Source: Raoultibacter phocaeensis
GTDB taxonomy: Bacteria > Actinomycetota > Coriobacteriia > Coriobacteriales > Eggerthellaceae
Assembly (NCBI RefSeq): GCF_901411515.1
Contig: NZ_CABDUX010000001.1
Coordinates: forward strand, 1,364,001-1,428,000
Length of the DNA: 64,000 bases
Reading direction: 5' to 3'
Part shown: piece after piece, positions 9,572-16,563 of the stretch
Layout: the number at the start of each line of letters is the position of its first letter
Position numbering within the stretch: the first letter of the stretch is position 1
Notes under the pieces: generated by a model
What the model saw: the letters and a program-made list of their open reading frames with translations, nothing else
The model's database searches: none
Told to the model about the DNA's origin: nothing
Made by a program: the position numbers and the translations under genes

Positions 9572-10153
9572 ATGATCAGCAGGAAGTTCGTCATCGCCGA
9601 TCCCGGCACGTGCATCGGCTGCAAAACGTGCATGGCGGCATGCCTGCACCGCCACGACGTCGAAGGAGACGTTGCCGTGCCGCGCCTGCAGCTCGTGTGC
9701 ACGCGTACCGTATCGGCTCCGGTCGGGTGCCACCATTGTGCAGAAGCGCCGTGCGTGGAAGCGTGCCCGACAGGTTGCCTCTATTCCGACGACGAACGCG
9801 TCGGCGTGCATAAGGAAAAGTGCATCGGGTGCCGCAACTGCGTCCTCGCATGCCCGTACGGCGCGGTCGATATCGTGACCGAGCGTCTGCGCGCGCCCGA
9901 GCCTTCTGAGGAGGCCGAGGGGAAGAAGCCGAAGCGTGCGCGCAACCGCCGAAAATCGACGGTGATCAAATGCGATCTGTGCGAGGGCCATGCGAGCGGG
10001 TCGGCGTGCGTGAGCGCGTGTCCGACTCATGCGCTCCGTCTCATCGACCAGCGGTTTTTGGAACGGGCTGCGCAGAACAAGCGCAAGGAGGCGGCGAAGG
10101 CCACTGCCGCGTACTCGAGCTTGCAGCTGAACCAGGACCTGGGCGAAAGGTAG
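9572..10153 (+). CDS. HydN/HycB-like 4x[4Fe-4S] electron-transfer protein (FDH module 1)
   Basis: 193 residues with four cysteine clusters: CIGCKTCMAAC, CHHCAEAPCVEACPTGC, CIGCRNCVLACPYG and CDLCEGHASGSACVSACP. This spacing predicts four [4Fe-4S] clusters as in HydN, HycB and DmsB-type subunits. It should pass electrons between the formate dehydrogenase encoded four bases downstream and another carrier. A Lys/Arg-rich insertion lies between the third and fourth motifs (about residues 110-130). It is closely related in layout to the product of 27735-28280, the equivalent gene of the full hydrogenlyase operon. Confidence 0.88.
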   Translation: MISRKFVIADPGTCIGCKTCMAACLHRHDVEGDVAVPRLQLVCTRTVSAPVGCHHCAEAPCVEACPTGCLYSDDERVGVHKEKCIGCRNCVLACPYGAVDIVTERLRAPEPSEEAEGKKPKRARNRRKSTVIKCDLCEGHASGSACVSACPTHALRLIDQRFLERAAQNKRKEAAKATAAYSSLQLNQDLGER

Positions 10154-10157
10154 ATCT

Positions 10158-12584
10158 ATGGAAAAGCACATGAGCGTTTGCCCGTACTGCGGAGCCGGTT
10201 GCAAGCTGAACCTCGTAGTCGAGAACGGCTATGTGGTGGAAGCCGAGCCCGCCGACGGTGTAACGAATCGAGGCGAGCTCTGCCTCAAGGGCCGCTATGG
10301 CTACGATTTCGTCAACGATACGAAAATCCTCACCCCCCGCCTTACCCATCCGATGATCCGTCGTGAAAAAGGGGCCGAGCTTGAACGCGTGAGCTGGGAT
10401 GAGGCGCTCGATTTTACGGCTCGGCGCTTGCAGGCCATCATCGACGAGCACGGGGCGGAGGCCATCATGCTCACCGGGTCGTCGCGCGGGCCGGGCAACG
10501 AGGCAAACTACGTTATGCAAAAGTTCGTGCGCGCGTGCTTGGGCACGAACAACATCGATAACTGCGCGCGCACCTGCCATGCCGCCTCGGTCATCGGGCT
10601 CATGGAGGCGGTCGGCTCGGGTGCCATGAGCGTAAGCATTCCCGTGCTCGAGGAAACCGACTGCATCTTCCTCATCGGATACAACCCCGCAGCAAGCCAC
10701 CCCATCGTGGCAAGCCGCATCGTCAAGGCCAAGGAGCGGGGCGCAACGCTTATCGTGGCTGATCCGCGCGTGATCGAGACGGCACGCATTGCCGATATGT
10801 ACCTGCCGCAGAAAAACGGGACGAACATCGCCCTTCTCAATGCGCTTGCGTACGTGATCATTGCCGAGGATTTAGCCGACTGGGATTTCATCGAAGCGCA
10901 CACAGAAGGGTTCGACGCGTGGTGGGAGGTTGTGCAGCACTACGTTCCCGAAACCGTGGCCGATGCGATCGGCGTTCCCGCCGAGCAGATACGCCAGGCA
11001 GCACGCCTGTACGCCTCGGCTGATTCGGCGGTGATCGGGTGGGGCATGGGCATCACCCAGCAGCGCCAAGGGGTCGCAAGCGTGCATGCGATCGCGGCGC
11101 TCGCCCTCATCTGCGGGCACATCGGCACGCCTGCGAGCGGTCTTGCCCCCGTGCGCGGCCAGAACAACGTGCAGGGCTCCTGCGACATGGGCATGTGGCC
11201 GAGTTTGTATCCCGGCTATCAGCGCGTTGACGATGAGGCGGTTCGCGCGAAGTTCGCGCATGCATGGAACGTACCGATCGAGAAGCTTTCGCCGAAGGAA
11301 GGGCGCAAGCTCACCGATCTGCCGCACGGTGTTGCCGACGGTTCGATCCGCGCGTTCTACAACTTCGGCGAAGACCCGCTGCAAACCGAGCCTGACACGG
11401 CTCAAATGCGGCGCACGCTCGAAGGTCTCGATTTGCTCATCAGCCAAGACATTTTCATGACGCAAACCACAGCACTTGCCGACGTGGTGTTGCCTGCGAC
11501 TTCGTGGGGCGAGCACGAAGGCGTGTACACCGCCTCCGACCGTACGTTCCAGCGATTCGAGGCGGCTCTCGAGCCCAAGGGCGAATGCCGCCACGACTGG
11601 GAGATATTCCAGGATCTTTCCACCCGCATGGGCTATCCCATGGCATACGCCTCGACCAAGGAGATATGGGACGAGGTGCGCGAGCTCTGCCCGCTGTTCT
11701 TCGGAGCCACCTACGAGAAGATGGAAGGCCTCGGGCATGCCCAATGGCCCATTCCCGAACTCGATCATCCGGGAACACCCGAGTTGTACGAAGGCGGCGT
11801 GTTTACCACACCCGACGGCAAGGCGCATTTCTTTGCCGCCGAATACGCCGAGCCGACCGAGCTTCCCGATCGCGCGTACCCGCTGGTGCTCTGCACGGTG
11901 CGCGAGGTGGGGCATTACTCGTGCCGTTCGATGACGGGCAACTGTAAGGCGCTTGCCGCACTCGCCGACGAACCGGGATACGTGCACCTGAGCCCGGCGG
12001 ACGCCGAGGCGCGCGGCATCGACGAAGAGCAGCTCGTGTGGGTGTATTCGCGCCGCGGCAAGATCATGGCGCGCGCGGCGGTGGACGAGCGCATCAACGA
12101 GGGTGCCGTGTACATGACCTATCAGTGGTGGGTCGGCAAGTGCAACGAGCTCACGCTGCATGCGACTGATGCGCAGTCGGGCACCCCGGAAGACAAGTAC
12201 AGCGCATGCCAGGTCGAACCCATCGCCGACCAGCTGTGGGCCGAGCGACGCTTGAAGGAGCTCTACACCGATCTCAAGGACCGTTTGTTCGAAGAGGCTT
12301 CGCATCAGGATGCAGGTGCAGACGACAGCGCGGCGCGCGGGGCGGGTGGCGGCGGCCTGCATGCGGATACCCTCGACGCCAGCGCGGCGGCCGAACGCGC
12401 GGACGCGGTAGGCGGCGAATCGGGGGCGGTAGCGGAAAGCGCGGGCGCACCTGCTGCGAGCATCACCGAGGCTCGGGAGCGCGCGGTTGCCGAAGCGGAC
12501 GCTGCTGCGCGGAAGGCTTTCGGGACGCAGAACGCACGGCTTGCCCTTGAGCGTGCGTGGGGATCGGAAGAAACCGCCGTGTAG
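10158..12584 (+). CDS. Formate dehydrogenase catalytic subunit, FdhF type, Cys variant (module 1)
   Basis: 808 residues. The N-terminal [4Fe-4S] motif VCPYCGAGC plus a later LCLKG, and the bis-MGD fold follow FdhF (FDH-H). At residue 140, where E. coli FdhF has selenocysteine, the motif reads CARTCHAAS with an ordinary TGC codon (10575-10577), so this is a Cys enzyme. No signal peptide: cytoplasmic. It interconverts formate and CO2. From about residue 718 there is a ~90-residue Ala/Gly-rich, probably disordered tail that the paralogue at 28295-30481 lacks. Its position after fhs-fchA-folD and the absence of hydrogenase genes suggest CO2 reduction or a hydrogenase-independent role; this is inference. 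Confidence 0.93.
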   Translation: MEKHMSVCPYCGAGCKLNLVVENGYVVEAEPADGVTNRGELCLKGRYGYDFVNDTKILTPRLTHPMIRREKGAELERVSWDEALDFTARRLQAIIDEHGAEAIMLTGSSRGPGNEANYVMQKFVRACLGTNNIDNCARTCHAASVIGLMEAVGSGAMSVSIPVLEETDCIFLIGYNPAASHPIVASRIVKAKERGATLIVADPRVIETARIADMYLPQKNGTNIALLNALAYVIIAEDLADWDFIEAHTEGFDAWWEVVQHYVPETVADAIGVPAEQIRQAARLYASADSAVIGWGMGITQQRQGVASVHAIAALALICGHIGTPASGLAPVRGQNNVQGSCDMGMWPSLYPGYQRVDDEAVRAKFAHAWNVPIEKLSPKEGRKLTDLPHGVADGSIRAFYNFGEDPLQTEPDTAQMRRTLEGLDLLISQDIFMTQTTALADVVLPATSWGEHEGVYTASDRTFQRFEAALEPKGECRHDWEIFQDLSTRMGYPMAYASTKEIWDEVRELCPLFFGATYEKMEGLGHAQWPIPELDHPGTPELYEGGVFTTPDGKAHFFAAEYAEPTELPDRAYPLVLCTVREVGHYSCRSMTGNCKALAALADEPGYVHLSPADAEARGIDEEQLVWVYSRRGKIMARAAVDERINEGAVYMTYQWWVGKCNELTLHATDAQSGTPEDKYSACQVEPIADQLWAERRLKELYTDLKDRLFEEASHQDAGADDSAARGAGGGGLHADTLDASAAAERADAVGGESGAVAESAGAPAASITEARERAVAEADAAARKAFGTQNARLALERAWGSEETAV

Positions 12585-12621
12585 GCGGCCGCGAGCGAAG
12601 CGTAAGCGAGGTGAGAGCGGT

Positions 12622-13209
12622 ATGAACAAGTTCGTCGTCGTCAACCCGAATCGATGCATCGGCTGCGATGCATGCGTTGTCGCCTGCAGCGAGAGCCATC
12701 GCAGGCTTGCATTGCGTCCTGCCGCGCGCATCTCGCTTGTGCAGACCCGCGATATATCCGCTGCTGTGACCTGCCACCAATGCGAGGGCGCTCCGTGCAT
12801 GGCCGTGTGCCCGGCTGGTGCGATCATGAGCGAAGGCGATCGTATGCAGGTAGTCGAGGATCTGTGCACGGGTTGTTTGCTCTGCGCCATCGTGTGCCCG
12901 TTCGGGGCGGTGTACCCCTCGATGCCCGCAAGTTCCCGTTCGCGCGGCATCCCGTTCGGGCCAACGGCGACGGCACGCTCGTCGGGGCTGCTTCGCCAGA
13001 AGGCAGCCGGCGAGTATTCCTGCGTTGCGGTATGCGATCTCTGCGCGAAGGGGAAGGCCGGCCCGCAGTGCATCGCTGCTTGCCCGACGAACGCTCTTTG
13101 CGTGGTCGATGAGGAAGCTCTTGAGGCGGCAGGGCGCGAGAAGCGCCTCGGCGCTATCGAGAAAATGCTGGTGGCGGTTCGAGGAGCCGAGCAGGGAGGT
13201 GCACAATGA
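12622..13209 (+). CDS. HycB-like 4Fe-4S electron-transfer protein (FDH module 1)
   Basis: 195 residues from ATG 12622, preceded by GAGGTGAG; the longer frame from 12487 overlaps fdhF and is not coding. Four cysteine clusters are visible: CIGCDACVVAC, CHQCEGAPCMAVCPAG, CTGCLLCAIVCPFG and CDLCAKGKAGPQCIAACP. It is likely the direct redox partner of the FdhF encoded just upstream, as HycB is for FDH-H. Its equivalent in the full operon is 30509-31105. The stop overlaps the start of the next gene by four bases, indicating translational coupling. Confidence 0.86.
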   Translation: MNKFVVVNPNRCIGCDACVVACSESHRRLALRPAARISLVQTRDISAAVTCHQCEGAPCMAVCPAGAIMSEGDRMQVVEDLCTGCLLCAIVCPFGAVYPSMPASSRSRGIPFGPTATARSSGLLRQKAAGEYSCVAVCDLCAKGKAGPQCIAACPTNALCVVDEEALEAAGREKRLGAIEKMLVAVRGAEQGGAQ

Positions 13210-13685
13210 CGGCGCACGGCGGTTCGGTTCGCTGTTTCGGTACGGTTCGACGCGGCAAGCCGTACCATGATTTTTCCGCGTGCATCGCGTGCGCGGCATG
13301 CGCCGTCGCCTGCGAGCCGCGCGCTATCGGCATCGTTATCGACGAGGGCGAGGGTACGCTTATCTGGACGCTCGACTTCGAGCTGTGCACGTCATGCGGT
13401 GCCTGCCATCCGGTATGCCCGACGAAAGCCATGGGCCTTCTTCCCGACGTGAATCCCGCCGATGAGGCCGAGCCGCCGAAACGCTGCGTGTTCGCCCTCG
13501 CCGAGTGCGAGGAGTGCGGTGCCTACTACGCTTCGCGCAAGGAGGTCGCCTATGCGAACGCGCTGCTCTCGGAGCTCGACCATGCCGATGCCGCGCTGGC
13601 CCGTGCGATGACGAAGCTCTGCCCTGAATGCAAGCGCATTCGCGATGCGCAGGCCGCCCAGCGGCGTGCGGGCATGCGAAGGTAG
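13206..13685 (+). CDS. HyfH/HycF-like ferredoxin-type protein without a hydrogenase (FDH module 1)
   Basis: 159 residues. Two ferredoxin motifs, CIACAACAVACEPRA and CTSCGACHPVCPTKA, are followed by two CxxC pairs (CEECG and CPEC) in the C-terminal third. The same pattern (two clusters, then CSCCG, RKEVAY and CLSCK) occurs in the HyfH protein of the full hydrogenlyase operon at 39534-40064, so this is a paralogue of the hydrogenase adaptor subunit. No hydrogenase large or small subunit follows. It may dock module 1 to the hydrogenase encoded at 27-43 kb, or to another acceptor. ATG at 13206 overlaps the previous stop (ATGA). Confidence 0.82.
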   Translation: MTAHGGSVRCFGTVRRGKPYHDFSACIACAACAVACEPRAIGIVIDEGEGTLIWTLDFELCTSCGACHPVCPTKAMGLLPDVNPADEAEPPKRCVFALAECEECGAYYASRKEVAYANALLSELDHADAALARAMTKLCPECKRIRDAQAAQRRAGMRR

Positions 13686-13687
13686 GC

Positions 13688-13723
13688 GCACCGAGACACA
13701 GCGGACAAGCAGCGTCTCGGTGC
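13688..13723. terminator. Inverted repeat at convergent gene junction, probable bidirectional terminator
   Basis: A perfect 10-bp stem, GCACCGAGAC pairing with GTCTCGGTGC, begins two bases after the stop of the HyfH-like gene and lies before the end of the convergent aminotransferase gene. There is no long T tract, so termination could need Rho or be weak. Confidence 0.6.
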
Positions 13724-13769
13724 CTGTGGGTCCGAAGCCGATTCGCCCTGTAGCGAGCCGGCTCGCATC

Positions 13770-14930
13770 CTAGTTTTGCGGTCGCGCTATCCGCTCCATA
13801 CGATCGAACACCTGCGCAAGCGTTTCTTCGCCCACGCGTAGCGCCATGCGCACGAACCCTTCGCCCGCTTGCCCGAACGCAGTGCCGGGTATTACCGACA
13901 CGCTCGCTTCTGCAAGCATGCGACGTGTGAACTCGCTTGCCGTGAGACCGGTGGCGCGGATGTCGAGGAACACGTACAAGCTTCCTTCGGTTGTCGGGGC
14001 GCTCAGGCCATCGATCCTCGCTATGCGCTCGAGCGCGTACGCCCTACGGTTCCGATACGTCTCGTGCACGCGAGCCTGAATATCGGCACGCAGTTCGAGG
14101 GCGCGAAGGGCGGCGCGTTGCGACACGGTCGGTGCCACGAACACATTGCTTTCGTTCACCTGGCGCATCGCGGCGATTATCGCGGCGGGCGCCACCACGT
14201 AGCCGAGCCGCCACCCGCTCATGCAGAAGTCCTTCGAAAACGAGCGTACGGCAGCCACGCAATCTTTCGATCCTTCGAGAGCCATGAACGGCACGAACGG
14301 TTTTCCGAACGAGTACGCTGTATAGATCTCGTCGGCGATGAGCAGCGTTTCGGTCTCCGCGCAGACTTTGACGAGATCCTGCATCTGGTCGCGCGAAAGG
14401 CAGACGCCTGTGGGGTTGCACGGCGTGTTCACGATGACGGCTTTCGTGCGCTTTCCGATTGCGGAGCGCAGAGCATCTGCACGAGGGACGAAGCCCTTAT
14501 CGGGATCGGTGTCTACGATAACCGGCGTACCGCCTGCGAGGTGCACTTGATCGGGGTACGGAGAAAAGTACGGTGCGAAGATGACGACCTCGTCGTGCGG
14601 ATCGAGTACTGCCGAAAGGAGCAGCCACATCGCATGGCAGCCGCTTGCCGTGACCATCATCTGGTTTTCTGCGAGCGTGATGGCGTAATCCTCGCGCCAT
14701 GCGGTACGGATCGCCGCGAGCAGTTCGGGGTCCCCGAGCGCGGGAGCGTAATGCGTGTACCCGCACTCGGCGTCTTCGAATGCTGCGCGGATGACGCGCC
14801 GGTCGGTATCGAGATCCGGGTCGCCGAGCGCGAGATCGATCACCTCGCCTGCCTGAGCGGCATCGGATGCCGCCATCAGCTCGTCGAGGCCCCGATCGCC
14901 GGCGAGGCTCGTTGCAACGAAGCTTCTCAT
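13770..14930 (-). CDS. PLP-dependent aminotransferase, class I/II (AspC-like fold)
   Basis: 386 residues from ATG 14930. Features of fold-type I aminotransferases are present: the ALGDPDLDTD substrate-binding start, NTPCNPTGVCLSRDQM, ADEIYTAYSFG, and the PLP lysine in RSFSKDFCMSGWRLGYV, with a C-terminal Arg-containing FVRMALRVG segment. It transfers an amino group between an amino acid and a 2-oxo acid in the cytoplasm; the substrate is not determined. It begins eight bases after the stop of a second aminotransferase gene, so the two are co-transcribed. The upstream open frame to 15515 is only a shadow of that neighbour. Confidence 0.88.
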   Translation of the reverse strand: MRSFVATSLAGDRGLDELMAASDAAQAGEVIDLALGDPDLDTDRRVIRAAFEDAECGYTHYAPALGDPELLAAIRTAWREDYAITLAENQMMVTASGCHAMWLLLSAVLDPHDEVVIFAPYFSPYPDQVHLAGGTPVIVDTDPDKGFVPRADALRSAIGKRTKAVIVNTPCNPTGVCLSRDQMQDLVKVCAETETLLIADEIYTAYSFGKPFVPFMALEGSKDCVAAVRSFSKDFCMSGWRLGYVVAPAAIIAAMRQVNESNVFVAPTVSQRAALRALELRADIQARVHETYRNRRAYALERIARIDGLSAPTTEGSLYVFLDIRATGLTASEFTRRMLAEASVSVIPGTAFGQAGEGFVRMALRVGEETLAQVFDRMERIARPQN

Positions 14931-14938
14931 GGCTGCAC

Positions 14939-16072
14939 CTAATCGAATTGCCGGAGGAACTTCGAAACGAGCTTGAGACCGGTCGAAAGCTGCGAGGTGT
15001 CTTCGGCGAAGCAGTAGCCGATGCGCAGCCAGCCTTCCCTGTCCATCGCCGAGCCGGGAAGCAGCATCACGCCCGTTTCGTCGAGCAGGCGTTTGCAGAA
15101 CTCGACGCTGTCGAGGGGGGCGTCGTATTTGAGAAACGCCGTCGTACCCGCCGCCGGCTTCACGTAGGTGATCCGCGGCTCCTGATGCACCCATGCATCG
15201 AGTACCGCAGCGTTGGCTTCGACGATCGCGAGGTTGCGGCGTAAAAGCGCTTCGCGATTTTCGATTGCGAGCGTTGCGAGGTAATCGTCGATCATGCCGC
15301 AGCTGATCGTGTTGTAGTCGCGTCGGCGGCTGATGCGCTCGATGAGATCGCGGGGCCCCGCCACCCAACCGAGGCGCAAGCCCGCAAGCGAAAACGTTTT
15401 CGAGAACGAGCCGACGCTCACGCCTTTTTCGTACAGATCGGCCATGGCGGGGGAGAAGTTCTCGCCGTACGGCGCGTGGTTGAGGCCGCGGTACGCCTCG
15501 TCGCACAAAAGCCATGCATCGTGTCCGCGCGCGATCTCGACGATCTTTCTCATGAATTCTTCGCTCATGACTGCACCCGAGGGATTGTTCGGGTTGTTTA
15601 CGCAGATGAGTTTCATGCCGTCGTTGGCGTACGTGCGCATTTCGTCAAGGTCGGGCATGAAACCGTTTTCGGGCGAGAGCTGGCAGATTTTGACTTCGGC
15701 CCCGAGCGATTCGGGAATCGAATAGAGCTGCTGGTAGGTGGGCAGCACGCTGATCACGCGATCGCCCGGTTCGACGAGAGCGTTGAGAACGAGGTCGTTC
15801 GCGCCGATGGCTCCGTGGGTGATCGTGATGTTTTCGAGCCCCATGGTGTTGTACAGGCCGGAAATGCCGGTGCGCAGTCTGTCGGAACCTTCGATGGCGC
15901 CGTAGGTGAGCTGCATTGAGCGGATATCGTCCCACGCGCTCTCGCCCTTTTCGGCCAAATCGACGAGCTCCTGCACGGTGAGCGATTTGACGCAGGTTTC
16001 GGCAAGATTGTATTCGCAGTCGTTCTCGTAGGCGTTCATCCAGATTTCGACGCCGAAGTCGCGGATTTTCAT
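14939..16072 (-). CDS. PLP-dependent aminotransferase, class I/II
   Basis: 377 residues starting MKIRDFGVEIWMN, with a clear AAGGAG upstream of the ATG. Diagnostic segments are VNNPNNPSGAVMS, LLCDEAYRGLNH and the PLP-binding lysine in GSFSKTFSLAGLRLGWV, plus a C-terminal WLRIGYCFAED. A fold-type I aminotransferase or related beta-lyase; specificity unknown. First gene of a two-gene operon with the enzyme at 13770-14930. The neighbouring pdxR and pdxST genes make the PLP cofactor these enzymes use, which may be coincidence or shared regulation. Confidence 0.87.
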   Translation of the reverse strand: MKIRDFGVEIWMNAYENDCEYNLAETCVKSLTVQELVDLAEKGESAWDDIRSMQLTYGAIEGSDRLRTGISGLYNTMGLENITITHGAIGANDLVLNALVEPGDRVISVLPTYQQLYSIPESLGAEVKICQLSPENGFMPDLDEMRTYANDGMKLICVNNPNNPSGAVMSEEFMRKIVEIARGHDAWLLCDEAYRGLNHAPYGENFSPAMADLYEKGVSVGSFSKTFSLAGLRLGWVAGPRDLIERISRRRDYNTISCGMIDDYLATLAIENREALLRRNLAIVEANAAVLDAWVHQEPRITYVKPAAGTTAFLKYDAPLDSVEFCKRLLDETGVMLLPGSAMDREGWLRIGYCFAEDTSQLSTGLKLVSKFLRQFD

Positions 16073-16563
16073 ACGTGTGCTCCTTTGCTGTTTGGGTGAT
16101 GGGTTGTACGCAGCAGTTGCGTGCAGGCTGATACGCGCCGAAGACTTATGTCTTGGCGCTGCACGGGCAGTTTCCTGTTGGCAAGGGTTTCGAAGATCGA
16201 TGCCGGACGCGCTTTGTGCGCGCAGCGGCCTGGGCTCGGCGGATTTCTGCCGACAAGCAAGTGCGCGTGTCCAAGCAAGACGCGAACGGATATGCGAGAA
16301 CCGAGTTCGGCGGTTTTCGCGCGGGAGGTTCTTCGATGGGGGCCGACGGATCGGCTAGGGGAGGATCAAGATCCGCATCTGCGAGAAAGCGGATCGTGGC
16401 GGCGTAAACGCCGCCGGTTACCATACTTGTTCTGACCTCACTTCTGGTCCTTTCTCGGGGGAATAAGGTGATGCCATTGTAAACGCTCGGAGGCGGAAAC
16501 AAAAGGTTGAGCCGAGCGCTTGTTGTTCCGTTCGGATGTTTCACGTGAAACATCCGTTCGTTT
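16073..16563. other. Gene-free 491-bp region with hairpin and parS
   Basis: This stretch holds the leader of the aminotransferase operon (minus strand) and the end of pdxR. It contains a GGCGGCG/CGCCGCC hairpin with a 4-nt loop at 16396-16413 and the parS site at 16537-16552, listed separately. Open frames here (for example one on the minus strand from 16553) have no recognisable protein sequence. Confidence 0.6.
16537..16552. promoter_or_regulatory. parS centromere site (ParB binding)
   Basis: TGTTTCACGTGAAACA is a perfect 16-bp palindrome identical to the near-universal chromosomal parS consensus bound by ParB/Spo0J. It extends by four matching bases on each side (CGGA... to ...TCCG, 16533-16556). 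ParB loads here, spreads and recruits ParA and condensin for chromosome segregation. It sits intergenically just beyond the 3' end of pdxR. Such sites cluster near the replication origin in most bacteria, which is the basis for calling this region origin-proximal. Confidence 0.9.

Noticed and set aside
10575-10577. Selenocysteine insertion in FdhF
   Set aside because: The codon is TGC, not TGA, in both copies, and no in-frame TGA is needed.
10872-13268. 798-codon antisense frame over the formate dehydrogenase genes
   Set aside because: Shadow frame in GC-rich coding DNA; the plus strand contains unmistakable FdhF and FeS protein motifs.
16146-16553. 135-codon minus-strand frame starting MFHVKH
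   Set aside because: The first codons are simply the translation of the parS palindrome; the rest is Pro/Arg/Ala-rich without family features and has no ribosome-binding site.
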